The notes: generated by a model not told the origin, from the sequence alone. A DNA stretch of 64,000 nucleotides from Eubacteriales bacterium (GCA_030533405.1 JAUNJF010000004.1:97103-161102); one strand, 5' to 3'; shown: positions 1-8,757, numbered from the stretch's first letter. Program-made: numbers and translations.

Positions 1-2
1 CT

Positions 3-1169
3 GTACAGAGTATGGTCATGACGGCATGTCGTTCTGGAGAAAAAATTATTCTTCCCAGAAATGTGCATAAGAGTGTAATTAATGCACTGGTATTAAATGG
101 TGCGATACCTGTATATGTAGATCCCAAGGTAGATGAAAAATTAGGTATTTCGTTGGGAATGGAATTACAGGATTTAGAACAGGCTATTTTAGACAATCCA
201 GATGCTGTATGTGTGTTGGTAAATAATCCGACCTATTATGGTATATGCTCCGATTTAAGAGGTATTGTAAATCTTGCGCATCAGCATGATATGAAGGTGT
301 TGGTAGATGAGGCCCATGGAACGCATTTATATTTTGGGAAAGGACTACCAGTCAATGCAATGGAGGCAGGTGCGGATATGGCATCGGTATCGATGCACAA
401 ATCAGGTGGAAGCCTAACGCAGAGCTCCTTATTGTTAGTGAATAAGACTGTGAACTGGGAGTATGTGAGTCAGATTATCAATTTGACACAAACAACGAGT
501 GCGTCCTATTTGTTGTTGTCAAGTTTGGATATATCAAGAAGAAATCTTGCACTTAGAGGAGAAGAGTCCTTTGAGAAAGTAAAGAGCATGGCAGAGTATG
601 CGAGAGAAGAGATTAATCAGATTGGTGGATTTTATGCATACGGCAGAGAACTTGTGAACGGAACCAGTGTGTATGATTTTGATGTAACAAAGCTGTCTGT
701 TTATACAAGAGATATCGGTTTGGCAGGTATTGAGGTATATGATTTGTTACGAGATGAATATGATATTCAGATTGAATTTGGGGATATCACCAATATTCTT
801 GCGTATATCTCGATTGGTGACCGTATTCAGGATATTGAGCGACTGGTGGGTGCGTTAGCGGATATCAAGCGTCTGTATTCTAAGGATCCATCGCATATGC
901 TGTCGACGGAATACATTTCGCCAAAGGTGTGTGTGTCACCACAAAAAGCGTTTTATTCAGATAAAGAAGCGCTTCCGATTCGGGAGACGGCAGGAAAAAT
1001 TTGCGCGGAATTTGTAATGTGTTATCCACCTGGAATTCCAATTTTGGCGCCTGGTGAAATGATAACAAATGAGATTATCGAGTACATCATTTACGCAAAG
1101 GAAAAGGGTTGCTCTATGCAGGGTACACAGGATCCATATGTAGAAAACTTAAATGTACTTGTAAAATAG
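3..1169 (+). CDS. speA: Arginine decarboxylase, Orn/Lys/Arg decarboxylase class I fold (5' truncated by window)
   Basis: PLP-dependent decarboxylase of the aminotransferase-fold Orn/Lys/Arg family. The frame is open to the window edge, and the residues before the first Met look like continuing protein, so the N-terminus lies upstream. The PLP lysine is in SMHKSGG (Lys codon 399-401), preceded by VDEAHGTH with the cofactor-binding Asp. The C-terminal domain has the family's PPGIPILAPGE motif. The downstream agmatine deiminase and N-carbamoylputrescine amidase genes make arginine the likely substrate and agmatine the product; lysine or ornithine cannot be excluded from the sequence alone. It is the first visible gene of the polyamine operon and is followed after 79 bp by the speE-like gene. 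Confidence 0.88.
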   Translation, partial: VQSMVMTACRSGEKIILPRNVHKSVINALVLNGAIPVYVDPKVDEKLGISLGMELQDLEQAILDNPDAVCVLVNNPTYYGICSDLRGIVNLAHQHDMKVLVDEAHGTHLYFGKGLPVNAMEAGADMASVSMHKSGGSLTQSSLLLVNKTVNWEYVSQIINLTQTTSASYLLLSSLDISRRNLALRGEESFEKVKSMAEYAREEINQIGGFYAYGRELVNGTSVYDFDVTKLSVYTRDIGLAGIEVYDLLRDEYDIQIEFGDITNILAYISIGDRIQDIERLVGALADIKRLYSKDPSHMLSTEYISPKVCVSPQKAFYSDKEALPIRETAGKICAEFVMCYPPGIPILAPGEMITNEIIEYIIYAKEKGCSMQGTQDPYVENLNVLVK

Positions 1170-1211
1170 CAGGATAGGATCCTGTAGGAGAATACCCACC
1201 CTTGCAGGTGG
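1170..1211 (+). other. Two small hairpins in the speA-speE gap
   Basis: CAGGAT (1170-1175) pairs with ATCCTG (1179-1184), and CCACC (1196-1200) with GGTGG (1207-1211). Neither has a T-run, so they are not intrinsic terminators. They could serve in mRNA processing or in setting translation between the two genes. Confidence 0.35.
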
Positions 1212-1248
1212 CGAATCACAAACTAAAATGAGTGGGAGGATCATAAAG

Positions 1249-2103
1249 ATGGAATTATGGTTTTCGGATTATCATACAGATAAAGTAAAGCTTTCTGTAA
1301 AGGTGGAGAAGCAGTTGTTTGGTGCAGAAACAGATCTTCAAAGAATCGATGTTTTCGAATCTGCAGAATTTGGACGTTTTTTGAGTTCGGATGGAAGTAT
1401 CGTTTTTTCGGAAAAAGATGAGTTTGTGTATGATGAAATGATAGTGCATGTGCCGATGGCAGTACATCCCAATGTAGAAAAGGTTTTGGTAATCGGTGGT
1501 GGTGACGGTGGTGTTGCCAGAGAGTTATCGCTTTATAATGAGATTAAGCAAATAGATGTTGTAGAAGCGGATGAGACCTTTGTGCAGGTGTGTAAGGAAT
1601 TTTTCCCTGATAATGCCTGTGGGTTAGAGGATCCGCGTGTTACGGTTTATTATCGTGATGGATTGCGTTTTCTTCGTACCAAACAGGAAGAGTATGATTT
1701 GATTATCAATGATGCGATTGATCCCCTTGGTCATACAGCTGGATTATTTACAAAAGAATTTTATGGGAATTGTTATAGAGCACTTCGAGAGGATGGCATG
1801 ATGGTTTATCAGCATGGAAGTCCATTTTATGATGAAGATGAGGAATCTTGTCGACTGATGCATCGAAAAGCGAGTCATAGTTTTCCGATTAGTAAGGTGT
1901 ATCAGGCGCATATTCCAACCTGTTCATCTGGATATTGGTTGTTTGGATTTGCCTCTAAAAAATATCATCCATTACGTGATTTAGATGAAACGAGATGGAA
2001 GGAAAGAGGCCTTCAGACTTGGTATTATACAACGAATTTGCATAAGGGTGCATTTATGTTGCCAAAATATGTAGAGGATATGTTATTAGAAGAAGAGAAT
2101 TAA
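1249..2103 (+). CDS. speE: Spermidine synthase-like aminopropyltransferase
   Basis: 284-residue member of the SpeE family, which transfers aminopropyl from decarboxylated SAM to putrescine. The N-terminal beta domain begins MELWFSDYHT, then EFVYDEMIVHVP, then the nucleotide loop GGGDGGVARE, and the C-terminal IPTCSSGYW. The start at 1249 is chosen because GGGAGG at 1234-1239 is well spaced; the longer frame from 1228 would contain that Shine-Dalgarno. Several normally conserved sites differ from the family pattern I know: EFVYHEM is EFVYDEM, the D(S/T)(S/T)DP loop is DAIDP followed by GHT rather than GPA, and QxESP is QHGSP. No speD is near. The enzyme may be a true spermidine synthase fed by a distant speD, or may use another donor or acceptor. 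Confidence 0.82.
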   Translation: MELWFSDYHTDKVKLSVKVEKQLFGAETDLQRIDVFESAEFGRFLSSDGSIVFSEKDEFVYDEMIVHVPMAVHPNVEKVLVIGGGDGGVARELSLYNEIKQIDVVEADETFVQVCKEFFPDNACGLEDPRVTVYYRDGLRFLRTKQEEYDLIINDAIDPLGHTAGLFTKEFYGNCYRALREDGMMVYQHGSPFYDEDEESCRLMHRKASHSFPISKVYQAHIPTCSSGYWLFGFASKKYHPLRDLDETRWKERGLQTWYYTTNLHKGAFMLPKYVEDMLLEEEN

Positions 2104-2151
2104 TTCGAATCGAAAAAATGCGTGAGACAAGTTGTCGGAAAGGAAGAAAGA

Positions 2152-3411
2152 ATGAGCAGATTATTGATTATCGGATGTGGAGGAGTTGCTGGCGTAGCAA
2201 TTCATAAATGTTGTCAAAATAGTGATGTGTTTACAGAGATTTGTATCGCAAGCCGTACAAAGGAGAAATGCGACGCAGTTAAAGCAAAGTTAGAGGGACA
2301 GACAAAAACAGTAATTACAACTGCAAAGGTGGATGCGGACAACAAGGATGAGTTGGTGGCCTTGATCAAGGATTATCAGCCAGATGCAGTGCTGAACGTA
2401 GCATTGCCATATCAGGATTTAACAATCATGGACGCTTGTTTGGAATGTAAAGTAGATTATATTGATACAGCAAATTACGAGCCAGAAGATATTGAAGATC
2501 CACAGTGGCGTGCAATTTATGATAAGCGTTGTGAGGAACTTGGATTTAGTGCGTATTTTGATTATTCATGGCAGTGGGCTTATATGGATCGTTTCAAAGA
2601 GGCAGGAATTACAGGTCTTTTAGGAACAGGATTTGATCCAGGTGTAACCAGTGTATTTACTGCGTATGCATTAAAGCATTATTTTGATGAAATAGAGACC
2701 ATTGATATTTTGGATTGTAATGGTGGTGATCATGGTTATCCATTTGCGACAAACTTTAATCCGGAGATTAATCTTCGTGAGGTATCTGCACCGGGCTCAT
2801 ATTGGGAAAATGGTCATTGGGTAGAGATACCAGCAATGAGTATCAAGAGAGAGTATGATTTCCCACAGGTAGGAATGAAGGATATGTATCTTTTGCATCA
2901 TGAGGAGATTGAGTCCCTTGCAAAGAATATTCCTGGGGTAAAGAGGATTCGTTTCTTTATGACATTTGGTCAGAGTTATCTGACACATATGAATTGCTTG
3001 GAAAATATTGGAATGCTTTCTACAACACCAATCAACTATGAGGGAAAAGAGATTGTGCCTATTCAGTTTTTAAAGGCATTGTTACCAGATCCTGCAAGTC
3101 TTGGTCCAAGAACCGTTGGAAAGACCAATATTGGATGTATTTTCACAGGTAAAAAGGATGGCAAAGAGAAGACCATTTATATTTATAATGTATGTGATCA
3201 TCAAGAATGCTACAAAGAAGTTGGTTCGCAGGCAATTTCGTATACAACAGGTGTACCAGCAATGATTGGTGCTGCGTTGGTTGTTACAAAGCAGTGGGAT
3301 CGTGACGGTGTATTTACGGTGGAAGAATTTGATCCGGATCCATACATGGATATGTTAAATCGGTTTGGATTGCCATGGGTAGTGGACGAGAATCCAAAGC
3401 TTGTAGATTAA
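2152..3411 (+). CDS. Carboxynorspermidine/carboxyspermidine dehydrogenase (saccharopine dehydrogenase family)
   Basis: 419-residue NAD(P)-dependent reductase of the saccharopine dehydrogenase fold. N-terminal Rossmann motif IIGCGGVAGVAI, then the ASRTKEK nucleotide-specificity region, GLLGTGFDPGVTSVF in the middle, and a long C-terminal substrate domain. With nspC directly downstream, the likely reaction is reductive condensation of aspartate semialdehyde with putrescine (or diaminopropane) to carboxyspermidine (or carboxynorspermidine), rather than lysine metabolism. The start at 2152 follows a purine-rich GGAAAGGAAGAA; an upstream GTG at 2122 would add ten residues that do not fit the Rossmann start. 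Confidence 0.85.
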   Translation: MSRLLIIGCGGVAGVAIHKCCQNSDVFTEICIASRTKEKCDAVKAKLEGQTKTVITTAKVDADNKDELVALIKDYQPDAVLNVALPYQDLTIMDACLECKVDYIDTANYEPEDIEDPQWRAIYDKRCEELGFSAYFDYSWQWAYMDRFKEAGITGLLGTGFDPGVTSVFTAYALKHYFDEIETIDILDCNGGDHGYPFATNFNPEINLREVSAPGSYWENGHWVEIPAMSIKREYDFPQVGMKDMYLLHHEEIESLAKNIPGVKRIRFFMTFGQSYLTHMNCLENIGMLSTTPINYEGKEIVPIQFLKALLPDPASLGPRTVGKTNIGCIFTGKKDGKEKTIYIYNVCDHQECYKEVGSQAISYTTGVPAMIGAALVVTKQWDRDGVFTVEEFDPDPYMDMLNRFGLPWVVDENPKLVD

Positions 3412-3440
3412 TTCTTTTGGATATAGGAGTTAAGAAATCC

Positions 3441-4568
3441 GTGTTTAGTAAGGTGAATACGCCATGTTATGTGGTGGATGAGAAAAAATTAATTGAAAAT
3501 TTAGAGATATTACAGGAAGTCGAAAAGCAGAGTGGCTGTCATATTTTACTGGCACAAAAAGCATTTTCGATGTTTTCGACCTATCCGTTGATTGGGAAAT
3601 ATTTGAGTGGAACGACAGCGAGTGGTCTGTATGAAGCGAGATTGGGAAAAGAAGAGATGGGAAAAGAAAATCATGTGTTTGCACCAGCATATAAGGAGGA
3701 GCACGTGAAGGAATTGGTGACTATTTGTGACCATATTATTTTCAACTCGGTTGCACAATATGAACGATTTCGTGATTTGTGCCAAAATGTGAGTGTGGGA
3801 TTGCGTGTCAATCCGATGTGCTCTACGCAGGAGGATCATGCCATTTATGATCCATGTGCAAAGGGTTCCCGATTAGGTGTATTAAAGGAGCAATTGCCAG
3901 ATGATTTGTGTTGGGGGGAAGGCGGAATAGAAGGTCTTCATTTCCATACATTGTGTGAACAAAACTGTGATGATTTAATCACAACTGTTAAAAGTGTAGA
4001 GGCGCAGTTTGGTGAGATTTTACATAAGGTAAAATGGCTGAATATGGGTGGTGGACACCATATTACAAGAGCAGATTATCAAAGAGAGGATTTAATTGCA
4101 TTAATTCGCTCGTTACGTGAAACATATGATATAGAAGTGTATTTGGAGCCAGGAGAGGCGATTGCGCTAAATGCAGGTTATCTTGTGACGGAGGTTATGG
4201 ATGTAGTACACAACGATATGGATATTTTGGTGCTGGATGCATCGGCGGCATGCCATATGCCAGATGTATTGGAGATGCCATATCGTCCACCGTTACGAGA
4301 TAGTTATGAGGCGGGCGAACAGCCATACACATATCGATTGTCATCACTAACATGTTTGGCTGGTGATGTAATCGGAGATTATAGCTTTACGCATCCAATT
4401 CAAATCGGAGATCGATTGGTGTTTGAAGATATGGCGATTTATTCGATGGTAAAAAATAATACGTTTAATGGGATTCCGTTGCCTGACATTTGTATGTTGA
4501 AGGAAAATGGAACCATAGAGGTTGTAAAAACATTCTCCTATGAGGATTTCAAGGGACGATTGTCGTAA
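3441..4568 (+). CDS. nspC: Carboxynorspermidine/carboxyspermidine decarboxylase
   Basis: 375-residue PLP-dependent fold III (alanine-racemase-like) decarboxylase that removes CO2 from carboxyspermidine to give spermidine. Visible features: PLP lysine in LLAQKAFS, GLHFHTLCEQN, NMGGGHHIT, LEPGEAI for phosphate binding, and CLAGD near the C-terminus contributing the second active-site half. I choose the GTG start at 3441 because TAGGAG lies 11 bases upstream and the family begins close to TPCYVVDE; the frame could extend back to 3375, overlapping the preceding gene, but those residues are not family-like. It shares the operon and probably the intermediate with the dehydrogenase before it. Confidence 0.85.
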   Translation: MFSKVNTPCYVVDEKKLIENLEILQEVEKQSGCHILLAQKAFSMFSTYPLIGKYLSGTTASGLYEARLGKEEMGKENHVFAPAYKEEHVKELVTICDHIIFNSVAQYERFRDLCQNVSVGLRVNPMCSTQEDHAIYDPCAKGSRLGVLKEQLPDDLCWGEGGIEGLHFHTLCEQNCDDLITTVKSVEAQFGEILHKVKWLNMGGGHHITRADYQREDLIALIRSLRETYDIEVYLEPGEAIALNAGYLVTEVMDVVHNDMDILVLDASAACHMPDVLEMPYRPPLRDSYEAGEQPYTYRLSSLTCLAGDVIGDYSFTHPIQIGDRLVFEDMAIYSMVKNNTFNGIPLPDICMLKENGTIEVVKTFSYEDFKGRLS

Positions 4569-4628
4569 GGGATTCATGATGTGCGGCACAACGTTAAGAA
4601 AGACAAGTAATCTGGGAGAAAAAATAAA

Positions 4629-5627
4629 ATGAGAAAAGTAATAGGAGTTTTTTTTATTATGGCAGGATTTATGGGTGGTCTCTTTGGATGTGACAATGAT
4701 TCCATTAAAGATCGAAATATAGATAATACAACAAAGCAGGTAACAAGTCAGAATGTGGAGGAACATGATGAGGTTTGCAGATTTCAGCAAAAAGAAGATT
4801 CTTGCATGAAGGAAATGCAAATTGAAAATCCGCTTTCTAGTGAATATTTGAAAAAATCAGATGATGTAACATATGGTGAGCTTGTTAAGACAAGTTATTA
4901 TTCTACAACTTGTGAAAAAGATAGAAATGTGATTGTTTTACTTCCAGCGGGATATTCCGAGGAGAAAAAATATCCGGTTTGTTATGTGTTACATGGTATT
5001 TTTGGTGATGAAAATTCTATGATTGGTGATGGTGAAAGTGGAACGCGTATTGTCATTGGCAATATGATGCATAAGAAACAGGCGGAAGAAATGATTTTGG
5101 TATTTCCATATATGTACGCAAGTAAGACAAAAGATGTTTGTACAGCGATTGATTTGGAAAACACATTAGTTTATGACAATTTTGTCAATGATTTGGTTAC
5201 AGATTTAATGCCATTTATGGAAGAAAATTATGCAGTTGCGGCTGGAAGAGAGAATACTGCTGTAATTGGTTTTTCAATGGGAGGCAGAGAATCTCTTGCC
5301 ATTGGATTAGAAAAATCAGATGTGATTGGATATATTGGTGCGATTGCACCAGCACCAGGTTTGACCCCGGGAAAGGATCAGATGATGGATCATCCTGGTC
5401 AGTTTGAGGAATCACAGTTGAATTTTGAGGGAAAAGAAAAACCACTATTGTTAATGGTTTGTTCTGGTGATTCGGATAGCGTGGTAGGAACATTCCCAAT
5501 GAGTTATCATAACATATTTAATACGAATGGTGTTGAACACTATTGGTGGGAGATTGCTGGCTCTGATCATGGAGATCCAGCCATAACCAATGGACTTGCG
5601 AATTTCTGGAGAACGATTTTTAAGTAA
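4629..5627 (+). CDS. Lipoprotein esterase, esterase D / feruloyl-esterase-like alpha/beta hydrolase
   Basis: 332 residues. A hydrophobic N-terminus ends in GGLFGC, a lipobox, so the protein is probably a membrane-anchored extracytoplasmic lipoprotein. An acidic and polar linker of about 70 residues leads to an alpha/beta hydrolase resembling the feruloyl esterase domains of xylanases: YPVCYVLHGIFGDENSM (oxyanion-hole region), nucleophile Ser216 in GFSMGG, and catalytic His314 in GSDHGDP. RBS GGGAG precedes ATG 4629. It sits inside the polyamine operon between nspC and aguA, which is unexpected because the other products are cytosolic. Substrate unknown; an aromatic ester or conjugate of plant origin is a guess. 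Confidence 0.72.
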   Translation: MRKVIGVFFIMAGFMGGLFGCDNDSIKDRNIDNTTKQVTSQNVEEHDEVCRFQQKEDSCMKEMQIENPLSSEYLKKSDDVTYGELVKTSYYSTTCEKDRNVIVLLPAGYSEEKKYPVCYVLHGIFGDENSMIGDGESGTRIVIGNMMHKKQAEEMILVFPYMYASKTKDVCTAIDLENTLVYDNFVNDLVTDLMPFMEENYAVAAGRENTAVIGFSMGGRESLAIGLEKSDVIGYIGAIAPAPGLTPGKDQMMDHPGQFEESQLNFEGKEKPLLLMVCSGDSDSVVGTFPMSYHNIFNTNGVEHYWWEIAGSDHGDPAITNGLANFWRTIFK

Positions 5628-5674
5628 TTATGGTATTATCATTTGCTGTGTTTTGGCAGATCGTGAGGTAGAAT

Positions 5675-6856
5675 ATGAGAAACAAAGAGAATGGATTAGA
5701 GGATGTTGTGGTTGCGGGTGATGAGGATACACAAATGTGTCCGATTGCAGGGATTCCTAAGGAAGATGGATATTATATGCCTGCAGAATTTGAAAAGCAT
5801 GATGGATGCATTTTGATTTGGCCAGAAAGACCAGGTTCCTGGCCACATGGAGCGGTAGCTGGCAGACGTGCGTTTGCAGATGTTATTAAGGCGATTGCAA
5901 GAAGTGAACGTGTGTATTTGGCTGCAAGTAAAGCTACAATTGCCGAGGCGAGAGGTGCACTTCAAAATATCCCAAACGTTGAGATTTTTGCTGTTGAGAC
6001 GGATGATTCCTGGGCAAGAGATGTGGGACCTACTTTTTTGGTTGATGGGAAAGGTGGTCGTCGATGTGTGAATTGGGAATTCAATGCATGGGGTGGTACC
6101 TTTAACGGATTGTATGCGTCTTGGGAAAAAGACAATGCATTTGCCACAACATTTGCGAAGTGGTTTTCGTGTGAATATTATGATGCGGCACCATTTGTGT
6201 TAGAGGGAGGTTCCATCCATTCTGATGGGGAAGGAACGATTTTGGTGACGGAGGCATGTTTGCTTAGTCCTGGCAGAAATCCTGACCTTGATAAAGAAGA
6301 TATTGAAAAGAAACTTTGTCAGTATCTTGGTGCTGAAAAAGTGATTTGGATTCCACATGGCATTTACGGAGACGAGACGGATGAACATGTGGATAATATG
6401 TGTGCGTTTATTCGACCAGGTGAGGTTGTATTAGCCTGGACAGACAATGAGGATGATCCACAGCATCTGTATTCAAAAGCAAGTTTGGAGGCATTAGAGA
6501 ATGCAGTAGATGCAAAGGGGAGAAAATTAGTCATTCACAAATTACCGATTCCTTCTCATCCAGTTTGGATTCATGAAGAAGATTTAGAGGGATATGAATT
6601 TGAAGAGGGTGAAGATGAACGTGAGATTGGAGAGCGACTTGCAGCTTCTTATGTGAATTTTTATTTCTCAAACGGTTCCGTGATTATGCCTGCGTTTGGC
6701 GGGGAAAATGTGGATAGTGATTTACAGGCTGCATTTATTATGCGCGATCTTTGTCCGGAACGCGAGATTGTACAGGTCCCTGCACGAGACATATTAGTGG
6801 GTGGGGGCAACATACACTGTATTACGCAGCAGATTCCTGCTAACCTTATCAATTAA
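5675..6856 (+). CDS. aguA: Agmatine deiminase
   Basis: 393-residue guanidine-modifying enzyme that hydrolyses agmatine to N-carbamoylputrescine and ammonia. Family signatures: MPAEFEKHDGCILIWPERP, DDSWARDVGPTF, NAWGGTFNGLY, DETDEHVDNM with the catalytic His and Asp, and nucleophile Cys382 in GGGNIHCITQQ. It is about 20-30 residues longer than usual at the N-terminus, where an acidic leader precedes the conserved PKEDGYYMP; GAGGT before ATG 5675 supports this longer start. The stop codon lies inside the 10-bp duplication that flanks a palindromic element, which separates the gene from its partner aguB. Confidence 0.95.
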   Translation: MRNKENGLEDVVVAGDEDTQMCPIAGIPKEDGYYMPAEFEKHDGCILIWPERPGSWPHGAVAGRRAFADVIKAIARSERVYLAASKATIAEARGALQNIPNVEIFAVETDDSWARDVGPTFLVDGKGGRRCVNWEFNAWGGTFNGLYASWEKDNAFATTFAKWFSCEYYDAAPFVLEGGSIHSDGEGTILVTEACLLSPGRNPDLDKEDIEKKLCQYLGAEKVIWIPHGIYGDETDEHVDNMCAFIRPGEVVLAWTDNEDDPQHLYSKASLEALENAVDAKGRKLVIHKLPIPSHPVWIHEEDLEGYEFEEGEDEREIGERLAASYVNFYFSNGSVIMPAFGGENVDSDLQAAFIMRDLCPEREIVQVPARDILVGGGNIHCITQQIPANLIN

Positions 6857-7080
6857 ATATTAGGCAATTGCGAAACTAGGTTTTGGTGGTTAAAAGTTGT
6901 TCAATATAAACAAATCCAAGTTGGGCCGCTTTCGCTTAGTTCTGTAAGTAACGGTACATAAGGTCACAAAATACGTGACCTAAGTACCGACATACAGAAA
7001 TATCCCAACTTAGATAGTTGTTTATATTGTACAACTTTAATTTACAAATCGAAAGTTTCGCAATTGCCTAAATTAAATAT
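6851..7080. repeat. 10-bp direct repeats flanking the palindromic element
   Basis: AATTAAATAT occurs at 6851-6860 and again at 7071-7080, abutting the two ends of the element exactly. The left copy includes the aguA stop codon (6854-6856). Low complexity (all A/T) leaves some room for chance. Confidence 0.7.
6861..7070. mobile_element. 210-bp palindromic MITE-like element with 17-bp terminal inverted repeats
   Basis: TAGGCAATTGCGAAACT at 6861-6877 is the exact reverse complement of 7054-7070. The element is immediately flanked by a perfect 10-bp direct repeat AATTAAATAT (6851-6860 and 7071-7080), as expected of a target duplication. Further arms nest inside: 6893-6913 with 7018-7038 (one mismatch), ATCCAAGTTGGG 6914-6925 with 7004-7015 (one mismatch), TTCTGTA near 6940 with 6984-6999 imperfectly, and AGGTCAC 6961-6967 with GTGACCT 6975-6981. 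No ORF is inside. It could be a non-autonomous transposon or a structured RNA. The transcript between aguA and aguB would carry a very long hairpin. Confidence 0.8.
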
Positions 7081-7101
7081 TATAAAAAGGAGAAAGTAGA
7101 A

Positions 7102-7977
7102 ATGAGAAAGGTGAAAGTCGCTGCGATTCAGATGCAGTGTAGTGTTGATCTACAGGAGAATATCGATAAGGCAGAATGTAAGGTAAGAGAAGCGGCGGGA
7201 AATGGTGCCAATATCATTTTGCTTCCTGAACTTTTTGAAAGAGAGTATTTTTGCCAGCAAAGACAATATGAGTTCTATGCATATGCATATCCAGTAATGG
7301 AGCATCCGGCAGTGCAAATGGGAATGCGTTTGGCAAAGGAATTAAGTGTTGTATTACCTGTTAGTTTTTTTGAACGCGATGGGAATGTGCTATATAATTC
7401 TCTTGCCTGTATTGATGCGGATGGTAAGTTGTTAGGTGTGTATCGTAAAACACATATTCCAGATGATCATTTCTATCAGGAGAAGTTTTACTTTACACCG
7501 GGAAATACAGGATTTCAGGTGTTTGATACTGCGTATGGGAAAATTGGAATTGGAATCTGTTGGGATCAGTGGTTTCCTGAGACTGCAAGATGTCTTGCGA
7601 TAAAGGGCGCGGAATTACTGTTTTATCCAACAGCAATTGGATCTGAGCCGGTGCTTCTTTGTGACAGCATGCCACATTGGAGAAGATGCATGCAGGGACA
7701 TGCAGCTGCTAATCTGATACCTGTGATTGCGGCAAATCGAATTGGAACGGAAGAAGTAAAACCATGTGAGGAAAATGCTGGACAGGAATCTTCTTTGACA
7801 TTTTATGGTTCGTCTTTTATGACAGATGAAACGGGTGAATTGGTTGAAAATGCAGGAAGAGATCAGGAAGAGATTCTAATACATGAATATGATTTAGATG
7901 AGATTGGAATCAATCGTTTGTCATGGGGATTGTTTAGAGATCGAAGACCTGAAATGTATCAGGATATTGTACGATAA
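7102..7977 (+). CDS. aguB: N-carbamoylputrescine amidase
   Basis: 291-residue nitrilase-superfamily amidohydrolase that turns N-carbamoylputrescine into putrescine, CO2 and ammonia. The catalytic triad is visible: Glu43 in LLPELFE, Lys116 in YRKTHIPD, and Cys153 in GICWDQWFPE. HIPDDHFYQEKFYFTPG and the C-terminal WGLFRDRRPEMY are typical of plant and bacterial AguB. AAAGGAGAAAG precedes ATG 7102. It completes the arginine to agmatine to putrescine branch begun by the genes before it. It is the last gene of the operon; the inserted palindrome upstream may reduce its expression relative to aguA or supply its own start signals. Confidence 0.95.
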   Translation: MRKVKVAAIQMQCSVDLQENIDKAECKVREAAGNGANIILLPELFEREYFCQQRQYEFYAYAYPVMEHPAVQMGMRLAKELSVVLPVSFFERDGNVLYNSLACIDADGKLLGVYRKTHIPDDHFYQEKFYFTPGNTGFQVFDTAYGKIGIGICWDQWFPETARCLAIKGAELLFYPTAIGSEPVLLCDSMPHWRRCMQGHAAANLIPVIAANRIGTEEVKPCEENAGQESSLTFYGSSFMTDETGELVENAGRDQEEILIHEYDLDEIGINRLSWGLFRDRRPEMYQDIVR

Positions 7978-8024
7978 ATATGTGAAAAAATGAATCTGAA
8001 ACTGGAATTAATTAAGTTGTTGAA

Positions 8025-8053
8025 TTGCTTATATTTGCGTGATATGTTAAAAT
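8025..8053 (+). promoter_or_regulatory. Candidate promoter of the cytidylate-kinase-like gene
   Basis: TTGCTT (8025-8030) and TAAAAT (8048-8053) with a 17-base spacer, upstream of the gene at 8139. A TATAAT overlaps at 8053-8058 but lacks a well-spaced -35. Confidence 0.4.
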
Positions 8054-8138
8054 ATAATTAGTTATATGATGTGTTCTGGCGACATAGCAGCATTCATAGA
8101 ATGAATCTAGCTATTAATCGAGGAGAAGAGGTGTGACT

Positions 8139-8744
8139 ATGGGAAAGCAGATTATTATTTCCGTTGGTAGAGAGTTTGGTAGTGGTGGGCATGAGATTGC
8201 AGAACGCCTTGCAAAGCATTATGACATTCCACTCTATGACAAAGAGATTTTTGATCATATTGAAGAGAATGAATCCATTAATGCCGAGGTTGCTCAGTTT
8301 TTTGATGAAAAACCAGTTGGCCCATTGTTTTATCCGATTTTGTTGGATGGTGGGAATCTACCGTTAGAGCAAAAGGTTGCAAATCATATTTTTAATTTCA
8401 TTCGAGAGAAAGGCAATGTCGAGAAAAAGTCTTTTGTGATTGTGGGACGTTGTGCTGAATATGTATTACGTGATAATCCGAATATGATTAGCTTGTTTAT
8501 TCTCGGAGATGAGGCATCCAAGGTGGAAAGAGTTATGAAAAAATATGATTTGGATGAGAAAGCAGCGAAGTCACGCATGCGAAAAGAGGATAAGATGAGA
8601 AAAACATATCACAACTTCTATGCAGATGGAAAATGGGGAGATTCCAGAAGTTATGATGTTTGTGTCAATAGTTCCACACTTGGGGTTGATAGTACAATTG
8701 AAGCTTTGATTACATACATTGATAATGCAATGAAACAATTGTAA
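8139..8744 (+). CDS. Cytidylate kinase-like family protein
   Basis: 201-residue P-loop protein. IIISVGREFGSGGHEIAERL at the N-terminus is the altered Walker A of the cytidylate-kinase-like (AAK) family, followed by YDIPLYDKEIF and FVIVGRCAEYVL. The C-terminal YDVCVNSSTLGVDSTIEAL is the usual end of the family. True CMP kinases have a different NMP-binding insert, so the substrate is not known; these proteins are common in gut Clostridia without assigned function. ATG 8139 is preceded by AGGAGAAGAGG. Monocistronic, between a candidate promoter and a clear terminator. Confidence 0.75.
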   Translation: MGKQIIISVGREFGSGGHEIAERLAKHYDIPLYDKEIFDHIEENESINAEVAQFFDEKPVGPLFYPILLDGGNLPLEQKVANHIFNFIREKGNVEKKSFVIVGRCAEYVLRDNPNMISLFILGDEASKVERVMKKYDLDEKAAKSRMRKEDKMRKTYHNFYADGKWGDSRSYDVCVNSSTLGVDSTIEALITYIDNAMKQL

Positions 8745-8757
8745 AAAGAATGAGTAC

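Noticed and set aside
2152-3411. Saccharopine dehydrogenase for lysine metabolism
   Set aside because: The fold is right, but the operon with nspC and the agmatine genes points to carboxy(nor)spermidine synthesis; no lysine genes are nearby.
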